Assembly (NCBI GenBank): GCA_946480605.1
Contig: CAMLKW010000063.1
Coordinates: 1 to 19,847, forward strand
DNA length: 19,847 nucleotides
Direction: 5' to 3'
Source of the DNA: an uncultured Roseateles sp.
GTDB lineage: Bacteria > Pseudomonadota > Gammaproteobacteria > Burkholderiales > Burkholderiaceae
Positions within the stretch are counted from its first letter, which is position 1. Every line of letters starts with the position of its first letter. Positions 6,169 through 13,425 of the stretch are shown here, piece after piece. A program made the position numbers and the translations under genes. Below the pieces are notes generated by a model that worked only from the letters and a program-made list of their open reading frames with translations, made no database searches and was not told the DNA's origin.

Positions 6169-7565
6169 GCGGACTGCGCACAGCGCTGCTGCACTACAGC
6201 GCGTCCAGCGGCCTGAGCCTGCTGGTGCGCCTGGCCGTGGGCCTGCTGCTGGCACGCTGGCTGAGCCCCGAGGACTTCGGCACCTGGGGCCTGGCGCTGG
6301 CGATCTATGGCGGCTGCCAGCTGTTGCGCGACCTGGGCGTGTCGGCCTGGGTGCAGCGCGTGCCGGTGCTGGATGGGCGGGACTGGTCGGCGGCGCTGGG
6401 CCTGTCGCTCGCTGCCGCGCTGGCCTGTGCACTGGGCCTGTGGGCGTTCGCGCCGCTGCTGGAGGCCGCGCTCGCGCATGCCGGCCTCTCGGCGCCGCTG
6501 CGGCTGCTGGCACTGGCCTTGCCGCTGTCGGCGTTGGGCAGCCTGCTGGCGGCTTTGCAGATGCGCCGGCTGGCGGCACGGCCGCTGGCCTGGGTCGCGC
6601 GGGCGGGCGACCTCACGCATGCCGCGCTGGCGCTGGGCCTGTGCGTGAACGGCTGGGGCGCCGCCGGGCTGGCGGCGGCCGAGCTGGGTTGCGGGCTGGT
6701 CTGCACCGCCTTGTCGTGGCGGCTGCGCGAGCCCGGCCTGCGCTGGCGGCCGGGGCTGCGGGGCTGGGGCCGGCTGCTGCGCTTCGGCCTGCCGCTGCAG
6801 GGCGCGCAGGCGCTGGCCTGGGCCGGCGCCGCCTGGCCCGCGGCCTGGCTGGGCCTGCGGCTGCCGGGGAGCGAGCTGGGGCATTTCCTGCGCGCCCAGG
6901 CCACCGTGCAACTGCTGCCGCAGCTGGCCCAGCCGGCGCTGGGCTTCGCGGCGCTGCCCTGGCTGTCGCGCACGCAGTCCGAGGGTCGGCCGCTGGCACC
7001 CGCGCTGGAGCATCTGGCGGCGCTGCTGATCGGCCTGGGCTGGCCGGCGCTGGCGTTGCTGGTGTGGGCCGGGCCGCAGCTGCTGGCGCTGCTGTATGGC
7101 CCCGGCTGGGCCGGCTGTGCGCCCGGCCTGCTGCCGCTGGCTCTGGCGGTAGCGCTGGGCCTGGCCTGGCTGCCGCAGAACGCGGCATTGACGGCTCGCG
7201 GTCTGACGCGCCGCGTCTGGCAGCTGCAGCTCGCGCAGTTGTCATTGCGGCTGCTGGCCAGCCTGTCAGTGGCCGTGCTGTGGCCTGGTTCGGGCTGGCT
7301 GGGCCTGGCCTGGGCCTGGGCGCTGGCGGCGCTGCTGGCGTGGCCGCTGCAGGCCGTGGTGGCCTGGCGGGATCTGGGCCAGCGGCCGGCGACCTGGGCG
7401 CTGCATGCGCTGGCAGCCAGCGCAGTGGCGCTGGCCGTCGCCGCAGTTCTCGGACCTGTGGTCGGCCTGGCAGCGGCGCTGGCGCTGCTGTGCGCTTCAG
7501 ACCATCCGCTGCGTGGCGAACTGGCCGCTCAGCTGCCGCGGCGTTTGAGCACCACCAGGAAATGA
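6165..7565 (+). CDS. Wzx/MATE-like polysaccharide flippase
   Basis: This 466-aa protein is almost entirely hydrophobic, with roughly a dozen membrane helices. The N-terminal segment LLARWLSPEDFGTWGLALAIYG matches the A-R-x-L-x-P-E-x-F-G pattern of O-antigen/EPS translocases. It should move lipid-linked oligosaccharides from the inner to the outer face of the inner membrane. GTG 6165 is chosen because it overlaps the glycosyltransferase stop (GTGA). A GTG 30 bases earlier would add ten polar residues inside the upstream gene. The last 37 bases overlap, antisense, the end of the methyltransferase gene. Confidence 0.87.
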   Translation: MSGLRTALLHYSASSGLSLLVRLAVGLLLARWLSPEDFGTWGLALAIYGGCQLLRDLGVSAWVQRVPVLDGRDWSAALGLSLAAALACALGLWAFAPLLEAALAHAGLSAPLRLLALALPLSALGSLLAALQMRRLAARPLAWVARAGDLTHAALALGLCVNGWGAAGLAAAELGCGLVCTALSWRLREPGLRWRPGLRGWGRLLRFGLPLQGAQALAWAGAAWPAAWLGLRLPGSELGHFLRAQATVQLLPQLAQPALGFAALPWLSRTQSEGRPLAPALEHLAALLIGLGWPALALLVWAGPQLLALLYGPGWAGCAPGLLPLALAVALGLAWLPQNAALTARGLTRRVWQLQLAQLSLRLLASLSVAVLWPGSGWLGLAWAWALAALLAWPLQAVVAWRDLGQRPATWALHALAASAVALAVAAVLGPVVGLAAALALLCASDHPLRGELAAQLPRRLSTTRK

Positions 7566-8347
7566 TCGCCCAGCGCACGCACCAGCGGCCGGCCGGCGAT
7601 GCGGCGGTCCAGCCACCACAGCGCGCGGTACAGCCGCGGGTGGCGCTCGCGCAGCGTCGTCAGATAGGGCGGCGGCACCAGCACGCACAGGCCGCGCACC
7701 ACCTCCACATCGAACTCGCGCGCGAACGCGGCGCAGAACTCGCCGGGTGTGTAGTAGCGCGTCCAGATGGTGTGGCCGTTCATGCCCACGGCCACCGTCC
7801 CGCGCGCGAAGCGCAGCTTCAGCCGCGCCCAGCGGCGCTGGCGCGCGTAGTGCCAGATCTCCCACGGGCACCAGCGGCCGATGACGGTGAACACCAGCCG
7901 CCCGCCCGGCCGCAGCAGGCGGGCGCAGTGGGCGGACATGGCCTGCAGGTCGGGCACGCAGTTCAGCGGGCCGAGGTTGGAGTAGGCGCCGTCGAAGCGG
8001 CCGTCGCCGTCCAGCAGCTGCAACTCGTGCGCACCCACAGGCAGCGCCTGCACGCGGCCGGCCAGGTCGGCGTCGCGGGCGCGCTGGCGGGTGCGGGCCA
8101 CCATGGCCGGCGACCAGTCGGTGGCCACCACCTCGTGGCCCAGGCCGGCCATGCGCACGGCGTCCAGCCCGGTGCCGCAGCCCAGGTCGATGAGGCGAGC
8201 GGGCGTGGGGAACTGCAGGTCCAGCCAACGCCACATCTCGGCGCGCATGTCCTGGATGCAGGCGTTGTTGCCGCGCGGGCCGTCGTAGTCGGCGGCCACG
8301 CTGTCGAAGGCGGCCTGGGTGTCGGTCAAGTGGGACGAGGTGTTCAT
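7529..8347 (-). CDS. Class I SAM-dependent methyltransferase
   Basis: This 272-aa protein has the Rossmann-type SAM site: motif I LIDLGCGTG (residues 52-60), motif II VVATDWSP (73-80), and the later segments FDGAYSNLGPLNCV and LLRPGGRLVFTVIG. Its place among glycosyltransferases suggests methylation of a sugar or a lipid-linked intermediate. The long C-terminal part after residue 160 is not diagnostic. It is convergent with the flippase, overlapping by 37 bp. It is divergent from the next glycosyltransferase with only 17 bases between start codons. No SD is seen before ATG 8347, so start or expression level is less sure than the family. Confidence 0.86.
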   Translation of the reverse strand: MNTSSHLTDTQAAFDSVAADYDGPRGNNACIQDMRAEMWRWLDLQFPTPARLIDLGCGTGLDAVRMAGLGHEVVATDWSPAMVARTRQRARDADLAGRVQALPVGAHELQLLDGDGRFDGAYSNLGPLNCVPDLQAMSAHCARLLRPGGRLVFTVIGRWCPWEIWHYARQRRWARLKLRFARGTVAVGMNGHTIWTRYYTPGEFCAAFAREFDVEVVRGLCVLVPPPYLTTLRERHPRLYRALWWLDRRIAGRPLVRALGDHFLVVLKRRGS

Positions 8348-8351
8348 GGGC

Positions 8352-8358
8352 AGGAGGT
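8352..8358 (+). promoter_or_regulatory. Ribosome binding site supporting a TTG start
   Basis: AGGAGGT lies 6 bases before TTG 8365, a near-ideal SD at a good distance. The first in-frame ATG (8377) would be 18 bases away, so TTG is the more likely start of the glycosyltransferase. Confidence 0.75.
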
Positions 8359-8364
8359 GCGGTC

Positions 8365-9474
8365 TTGAAGCTGGCGATGGTGGTGCCCGGCGGCGTGGAC
8401 GCCTCGGGCGAGGTGAAGGTGATTCCGGCGCTGCTGGCCCTGATAGCGCGGCTGGCGGCGCGGCATGAGCTGCATGTCGTGGCGCTGTACCAGCAGCCCG
8501 AGCCCGGCCGCTGGACTCTGCACGGTGCCCAGGTGCACAACGTCGGCGCGGGGCCCAATGCGCTGCGGCAGTGGCGGGCGTTGCGCGTGCTGGCGCGCGA
8601 GCATGGGCGGGCGCGCTTCGACGTCATCCAGTCGCTGTGGGCCGGGCCCTGCGGCGTGACGGCCGTGCTGGCCGGGCGCTGGCTGGGCGTTCCCGCGGCC
8701 GTGCACGTGGCCGGCGGCGAGCTGGTGGCGCTGGACGACATCGCCTACGGCGGCCGGCGCGACCTGCGGGGGCGCTGGCGCGAGGGCTGGGTGTTGCGCC
8801 AGGCGCAGGCCGTCACCGCCGCCAGCCAGCCCATGCTGGATCAGATCGCCGCGCTGGGCCGCAGCGCGCAACGCCTGCCGCTGGGCGCGGACCTGGCGTG
8901 CTGGCCCGCGCAGCCGCCGCAGCGCCGCGAGCCTGGCGAGCCGCTGCGGCTGATCCACGTCGCCAGCCTGAACCGCGTGAAAGACCCGGCCTGCCTGCTG
9001 CACGCCGTGGCGCAGCTGCGCGCGCAAGGCCTGGCCCTGCGGCTGGACCAGGTGGGCGTGGACACGCTGGACGGCGAGGCTCAGCGCCTGGCCACCCGGC
9101 TGGGGCTGGACGACTGCGTGCGCTTCCACGGCTTCAAGACCCAGGCCCAGCTGCGGCCGCTGCTGGCGCGGGCGCACCTGCACCTGGTCAGCTCGCGGCA
9201 CGAGGCCGGGCCGGTGGCGGCGCTGGAGGCGGCCGTGCTGGGCGTGCCCAGCGTGGGCACGGCCGTGGGCCATCTGCAGGAGTGGGATGCGCAGGCGCCG
9301 CTGCCTGGCGATGCGCAAGGTCTGGCGCAGCGCGTGGCCGTGCTGGCCGCCGACGAGGACGCGCGGCTGGCGCTGGCCGCCCGTGTGCAGCGGCTGGCCT
9401 TGCAAGATGATGCCGACCACACGGCGGCCTGCTTCGAGCGGCTTCATGCGGGCTTGTGCGGGGTGGGCCGGTGA
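8365..9474 (+). CDS. GT4-like glycosyltransferase
   Basis: This 369-aa GT-B enzyme has LAMVVPGGVDASGE at the N-terminus, forming the first beta-strand and its glycine loop. DVIQSLWAGPCG follows in the acceptor domain, then HVASLNRVKDP with Lys206. The donor-side E-x7-E motif runs from Glu280 to Glu288 in RHEAGPVAALEAA. It should add a sugar to the same surface polymer as the enzyme at 5080, which it resembles in layout but not in detail. TTG 8365 is used because of the adjacent SD. The last 31 bases overlap, antisense, the end of the nucleotidyltransferase gene. Donor sugar unknown. Confidence 0.88.
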   Translation: MKLAMVVPGGVDASGEVKVIPALLALIARLAARHELHVVALYQQPEPGRWTLHGAQVHNVGAGPNALRQWRALRVLAREHGRARFDVIQSLWAGPCGVTAVLAGRWLGVPAAVHVAGGELVALDDIAYGGRRDLRGRWREGWVLRQAQAVTAASQPMLDQIAALGRSAQRLPLGADLACWPAQPPQRREPGEPLRLIHVASLNRVKDPACLLHAVAQLRAQGLALRLDQVGVDTLDGEAQRLATRLGLDDCVRFHGFKTQAQLRPLLARAHLHLVSSRHEAGPVAALEAAVLGVPSVGTAVGHLQEWDAQAPLPGDAQGLAQRVAVLAADEDARLALAARVQRLALQDDADHTAACFERLHAGLCGVGR

Positions 9475-10688
9475 TCGAGCGCGCGCTGCACCGCATACAG
9501 CGTCTGCACCCGCGGCGGCGCGCCGCGCAGGAAGCGCAGCGCCTTGCGCCACGGCGCCCGCGCGACCCAGGCAGCGCCGCGCAGCGAGGCTTGGGCCCGC
9601 ACCTGCTGCTGCAGCGTGGCGCGGCTGCGTGCGTCGGGCCACAGGCGCTGGCGGGCGCAGGCCCAGGCCTCGGCCAGCGAATGGCTCCACTCGATGCCCG
9701 GCAGCGGCTGTATGGCCAGCCGCGACAGCGACACGGCGCTGAGGGTCTCGCGCTCGCCAACGGCGCGCAGCCGGGCCGGGCAGGCGCCCTGGGCGGCGCG
9801 CCAGGCGCTGGTCTGCATGGCCAGCTGCAGGTCGGCGCCGGCATGGCGGCGCGCGAGCTCCAGGCAGGGCCATGCCCACCAGGCCGGCAGGCCGTCGGAG
9901 CCGGGGGCCAGGGCTTGCTCCCAGTCGGCCGGCTGCAGCCGAGGGGCCAGCCGGGCCAGGTCGATCAGCTGCACCAGGCGCAGCGCGCGGTTGCACAGGT
10001 TGCCGGCGCTGTGCAGCAGCAGGTGGCGCATCAGCGCGGCCGGGCTGGGGTAGGGCTGCAGGCCCGCGGGCAGCTCGGCGCGCCACAGGTCGGCCGTGAT
10101 GTCCACGCGGCGCACCGGCAGCCGTTCCGCCACGGCGGTGTGCAGCTCGATGCGGATGGCGTTGCCGGCGTGCTCGCCAAACGCCGGCTCGGCCGGCATG
10201 CCGGGCGGCAGGTAGTCCACGTGCTTCCACATCTCGACGTGGCGGGTGTAGCCCAGGCCCTGGATCAGCCGGTCCGCGGCGGCGTCGGCCTGGCCGGGCG
10301 CGCACAGCAGGTCGATGTCGCCCATGGGCCGGTGGCCCGGCGCATGCACGCCGAGCGCCAGCAGCGCCGATCCCTTCAGGCCGATCAGCGCCAGGCCCTG
10401 GGTGCGCGCGGCGGCATCGATGCGTGCCAGCAGCTCGGCGATGGCCTGCTCGCGCAGCCGGCCCTGCCAAGCCTGTTCGGCCAGGAAGTCCTGCCAGTCG
10501 GCGGGGCCTTGCCAGCGCAGACGTTCGGCCAGCCGGGCCGACAGGCCGTGCAGAAAGGACGTGGCCATCGCGATGCGCCACTGCCAGGGCGACCAGTCCG
10601 GCGCCGTCGCCATGGGCTGGCGCAGCTCGGCGGCCAGGCGCTCGGTGGTGTCGTGCAGCGCGGCCTGCAGCAGGGTGGAAGAGGACAT
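9444..10688 (-). CDS. PF14907-type nucleotidyltransferase family protein
   Basis: This 414-aa protein carries the signature of the uncharacterised nucleotidyltransferase family (NTP_transf_5). It has LIGLKGSALL (Lys105), then RPMGDIDLL with the metal-binding pair Asp124 and Asp126, and later IELHTAV (Glu181, His183). The rest is helical. These proteins commonly accompany HprK-related kinases, and here the kinase gene starts 20 bases away on the other strand. Reaction and substrate are not established for the family. ATG 10688 (MSSSTLL) is chosen because the reading frame upstream becomes Arg/Ala-rich, shadow-like sequence overlapping the kinase gene. No clear SD is seen. Confidence 0.8.
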   Translation of the reverse strand: MSSSTLLQAALHDTTERLAAELRQPMATAPDWSPWQWRIAMATSFLHGLSARLAERLRWQGPADWQDFLAEQAWQGRLREQAIAELLARIDAAARTQGLALIGLKGSALLALGVHAPGHRPMGDIDLLCAPGQADAAADRLIQGLGYTRHVEMWKHVDYLPPGMPAEPAFGEHAGNAIRIELHTAVAERLPVRRVDITADLWRAELPAGLQPYPSPAALMRHLLLHSAGNLCNRALRLVQLIDLARLAPRLQPADWEQALAPGSDGLPAWWAWPCLELARRHAGADLQLAMQTSAWRAAQGACPARLRAVGERETLSAVSLSRLAIQPLPGIEWSHSLAEAWACARQRLWPDARSRATLQQQVRAQASLRGAAWVARAPWRKALRFLRGAPPRVQTLYAVQRALDHRPTPHKPA

Positions 10689-10708
10689 GGGGTTCAAGGA
10701 GATGATTG

Positions 10709-11722
10709 ATGAGTGAATCAGGCGTTGCCGATCCGTTCGGCACCGGGCTGGCGCTGGACTGCCGGCGCGACTACCGGCTGCTGGGCGTGCCGTTCGAGTT
10801 CCACAGCAACAGCGAGGCCTTGATGGCGCTGGCCGATACGGCCTACCGCGGCCTGCCCGAGCACCGGCTGGTGCACGAGGCCCAGGCGCCGCGGCGCGTG
10901 GAGCTGCGGCTGGGGCCGGAGCGCGCGCCCGCCTGGCTGCTCGCCGACGAGCCGCCCGCACCCTGCATGCATGGCGGTGCGGGGCTGCGGCTGGCGGTGG
11001 TGGACGAGGCCAATCTGGCCGCGGTGCAGCCGGCCCAGGGGCTGGCCGTGGTGCATGTGAGCCCGGCGCTGCTGGCGCGGCCCTACCACGCGCGCCACGA
11101 GCTGGTCGAGTTCGCGGTCTATGTGCTGGCGCAGGCGGCCACCGGCATGCTGCCGCTGCACGCGGGCGCGCTGGCCACGGCGGACGGCGCCGGCCTGCTG
11201 CTGGTGGGCGACAGCGGCGCCGGCAAGTCCACGCTGACGCTGCGGGCCCAGCAGGCCGGCCTGCTGTTCCTGACCGAGGACAGCTGCTTCGTCCATCCGC
11301 ACAGCCTGGCGATGACGGGGCTGTCGAGCTGGCTGCATCTGCGGCTGGACGCGCTGCGCTGGATCGCCGAGCCGGCGCTGCGCGAGCGCATCACGGCCTC
11401 GCCCGTGATCCGGCGCCGCAGCGGCGACGAGAAGTACGAGCTGGACCTGCGCGGTGGCTGGGCGCGGCTGGCTGGCGAGCCGCCGCTGCTGCGCCAGCTG
11501 GTGTTCGCCAGCGCCGAGCCGGCCGGCACCGGCCCGCTGCTGCTGCCGCTGGACGCCGAGCAATGCCTGCAGCGGCTGCGCCGCACCCAGCCCTATGCCG
11601 CCGGCCATGCCGGCTGGGCGGCCTTCGAGCGGGCCTGCCTGCGGCTGCCGGCCTGGCAGCTGCGGCGCGGGGCGCATCCGGACGAGGCGGCGCAAGCGCT
11701 GCTCCAGTTGCTCAGAGGTTGA
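10709..11722 (+). CDS. HPr kinase-related ATP-binding protein (HprK-rel-A type)
   Basis: This 337-aa protein has a P-loop GDSGAGKST (residues 167-175, Lys173) of the kind found in HPr kinase/phosphorylase, preceded by LPLHAGALA, which matches the segment before the HprK P-loop. FLTEDSCFV (187-195) follows, with the acidic pair Glu190 and Asp191. It lacks any obvious HPr partner here. It fits the HprK-related kinases that pair with PF14907 nucleotidyltransferases and usually a PqqD-like protein, but no PqqD-like gene was found in this window. ATG 10709 is chosen for the SD AAGGAG (10696-10701). A TTG just before is also in frame. The stop codon lies in the left arm of the palindrome at 11711-11877. 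Substrate unknown. Confidence 0.8.
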   Translation: MSESGVADPFGTGLALDCRRDYRLLGVPFEFHSNSEALMALADTAYRGLPEHRLVHEAQAPRRVELRLGPERAPAWLLADEPPAPCMHGGAGLRLAVVDEANLAAVQPAQGLAVVHVSPALLARPYHARHELVEFAVYVLAQAATGMLPLHAGALATADGAGLLLVGDSGAGKSTLTLRAQQAGLLFLTEDSCFVHPHSLAMTGLSSWLHLRLDALRWIAEPALRERITASPVIRRRSGDEKYELDLRGGWARLAGEPPLLRQLVFASAEPAGTGPLLLPLDAEQCLQRLRRTQPYAAGHAGWAAFERACLRLPAWQLRRGAHPDEAAQALLQLLRG

Positions 11723-11877
11723 GAGGTTTTCGGCCGTGCCCGAAAGGCGCGCCAAAAGGCCCCTGATCTAGGCGCAAAGCACAGCCATAGCTCTGTCTAT
11801 GGCGAGCATTTGCAACGACGAGCAGGGGTGTTTTGGCGAGCAAGGCGGGCATGGATGAAAGCCTCTCAACCTCTCAG
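11711..11877. repeat. 167-bp imperfect palindrome between convergent genes
   Basis: The left arm (from CTCAGAGGTTGAGAGG at 11711) and the reverse complement of the right arm (from CTGAGAGGTTGAGAGG at 11877 backward) match along most of about 80 bases. Shared blocks include TGCCCG, CGCCAAAA and CCCCTG. The centre is a perfect 7-bp stem GCCATAG (11784-11790) and CTATGGC (11797-11803) with a 6-base loop. The stop codons of both convergent genes lie in the outer arms. It could be a dispersed MITE- or REP-like element and should act as a bidirectional terminator in RNA. No other copy is seen in this window. Confidence 0.8.
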
Positions 11878-13304
11878 TTAAGGGCCTCGGCCGGCGCAAC
11901 CTGCGCCAGCAGCGCCTGCCAGCGCGCGGGCAGGCTGGCGCGCGCGGCCGGGTCCCGCCACTCGACCTCGGCATGCAGCAGCTCGCGCACCTCGCGGTAG
12001 AAGGCGCTGCCAAAGCTGCCCTGGAACATCATGGCCAGGTCGGCGCTGTGGTCCCAGTGCGTCTTGGCGCCCAGCTGCGCGCGCACCTGCGCATGGAAGG
12101 GTGTGCCCGGCAGCGGGTAGCTGACGCTGACGCCGATGGCATCGGGCCGCGCACGGCGCACCAGGTCTAGGGTCTGCAGCAGCTCGGGCAGGCCTTCGCC
12201 CAGATAGCCCAGCTGGATGAAGAAGCCCACGCGCACGCCCACGGCGCGCAGCCGCTCGCGGGCGCGCAGGTTGTCGGCCACCGCCATGCCCTTGTGCATG
12301 GCGTCCAGCACGGCCTGGCTGCCGCTCTCGGCGCCCAGCCAGACTTCCTGGCAGCCGGCGTCGCTCAAGGCCTGGGCCATCGCGTCGCTGACCAGGTCGG
12401 CGCGGGTCTGTATCGTGAACGGCAGCCCGCCGCCGCCGCGAATCAGTGCGTCGGCAAAGCGCTCCACCCAGTCGGTGCGGAAGCCGAAGATGTCGTCGGC
12501 AAACCAGATGTGGTCCGGCTCGAAGCGCTGCTTGAGCATCAGCATCTCGGCCGCCACGGCCTCGGCGCTGCGCTGCTGGTAGCTCTGGCCCCAGATGGGC
12601 TTGGCGCACCAGGCGCAGCGGAAGGAGCAGCCCTTGGACGCCGCCATGTTGAGGCTGAACTGGCCATGCGCCGCCTGCCAGACGCGGCGGTAGCGGGCCA
12701 CGTCCACCAGTTCCCAGGCGACCGGCGCTTCCAGCGTGTCGCTGCCACGCCGCGCGGCGGGCAGCTGCACGACGGCTTGCGGTTCGCCGCGCAGCAGCTG
12801 GTCCTCGTGCCAGGCCAGCGCGCCGTCCAGCCCCTGTACCAGCGCTGCCGCGTCCAGCCCGGGGGCGGCCGCGAGGCGCTGGATCAGCGTGGGAATCACG
12901 TCCAGCCCCTCGCCGCGGCAGACCGCCGCCGCGCCGGCGCCGAGATACACCTCGGGCGCGTCGCTGACGTCCGAGCCGGCGGCGATGACCTGCGCGCCGC
13001 CGGCGCGTGCCAGCCGGATCATCGCCAGCGCCGCCTCGCGCATGCGCGCCAGGCACATCTTGCTCAGGTAGTTGTAGTTGTCCTCGTACAGCAGCACGAC
13101 GGCCGGCTGCTGCTGCGTCAGCTGCGTGGCGAACTCGCCCACGCCGTCGGCCAGCATGGCGTCGAACACCGCCACCTCGTGGCCCAGCCCCTGCAGCAGT
13201 GCGGCGACCTGCAAGGTGGCCAGCGGCGGGTAGGGCCTGGCGCGCTGCGCCTGCTTGGGGTCGAAGCGCAGGAAATAGGAATGGGCGACCAGAACCGACG
13301 GCAT
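11874..13304 (-). CDS. B12-binding-domain-type radical SAM protein
   Basis: This 476-aa protein has an N-terminal Rossmann-like region of the cobalamin-binding type (PPLATLQVAALLQGLGHEVAVFD, residues 26-48). A radical SAM core follows with the iron-sulfur motif C-x3-C-x2-C (Cys226, Cys230, Cys233 in KGCSFRCAWC), then HIWFADDIFGF and EVWLGAESGSQ as expected for the beta-barrel strands. The DxHxxG cobalamin ligand motif is not intact: the region reads DAMLADG. B12 may bind base-off without a His, or not at all. The SD GGGAG precedes ATG 13304. A TGAACCTTT motif lies 74 bases upstream. The family often methylates or rearranges small molecules, lipids or sugars. The substrate here is unknown, and its setting suggests glycan or lipid modification. 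Confidence 0.85.
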   Translation of the reverse strand: MPSVLVAHSYFLRFDPKQAQRARPYPPLATLQVAALLQGLGHEVAVFDAMLADGVGEFATQLTQQQPAVVLLYEDNYNYLSKMCLARMREAALAMIRLARAGGAQVIAAGSDVSDAPEVYLGAGAAAVCRGEGLDVIPTLIQRLAAAPGLDAAALVQGLDGALAWHEDQLLRGEPQAVVQLPAARRGSDTLEAPVAWELVDVARYRRVWQAAHGQFSLNMAASKGCSFRCAWCAKPIWGQSYQQRSAEAVAAEMLMLKQRFEPDHIWFADDIFGFRTDWVERFADALIRGGGGLPFTIQTRADLVSDAMAQALSDAGCQEVWLGAESGSQAVLDAMHKGMAVADNLRARERLRAVGVRVGFFIQLGYLGEGLPELLQTLDLVRRARPDAIGVSVSYPLPGTPFHAQVRAQLGAKTHWDHSADLAMMFQGSFGSAFYREVRELLHAEVEWRDPAARASLPARWQALLAQVAPAEALN

Positions 13305-13357
13305 GCATGCTCCCTGTCGTCATCGCCCGGCCGAGGGGCCGGCGGCGAGACGAGCGG

Positions 13358-13386
13358 TGGGTGCTGTCGGCGGCGGGAAAGGTTCA
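13358..13386 (-). promoter_or_regulatory. Putative ECF-type promoter of the radical SAM gene
   Basis: On the minus strand TGAACCTTT occupies 13386-13378, with TGAACC at 13386-13381. After 17 bases comes CACCCA (13363-13358). The 9-mer and spacing match the sites at 326 and 3469. Transcription would start about 45 bases before ATG 13304, leaving room for its SD. Only the -35 part is well conserved here. Confidence 0.45.
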
Positions 13387-13425
13387 AAGCCCGGCCGTGG
13401 CCTCCCCCGGAGGGCATGGTGCCAG

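Noticed and set aside
6014..8368. 784-codon plus-strand frame over the flippase and methyltransferase
   Set aside because: Low-complexity composition with no motif. It overlaps two recognisable genes.
8344..10743. Minus-strand frame of about 800 codons over the glycosyltransferase and nucleotidyltransferase
   Set aside because: Repetitive Arg/Ala/Gly/Pro/Gln translation without domains. The nucleotidyltransferase lies in another minus-strand frame and ends at 9444.
11723..12013. Small frames of about 65-80 codons running into the palindrome on either strand
   Set aside because: They overlap real genes and the repeat, lack SDs, and their codons are explained by the palindrome.
13393..13413. 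Short GC hairpins (GGCC-GT-GGCC and CCTCC-CCC-GGAGG) after the STAND unit
   Set aside because: Stems of 4-5 bp with no T-run. Expected often by chance at this GC content, so not called as a terminator.
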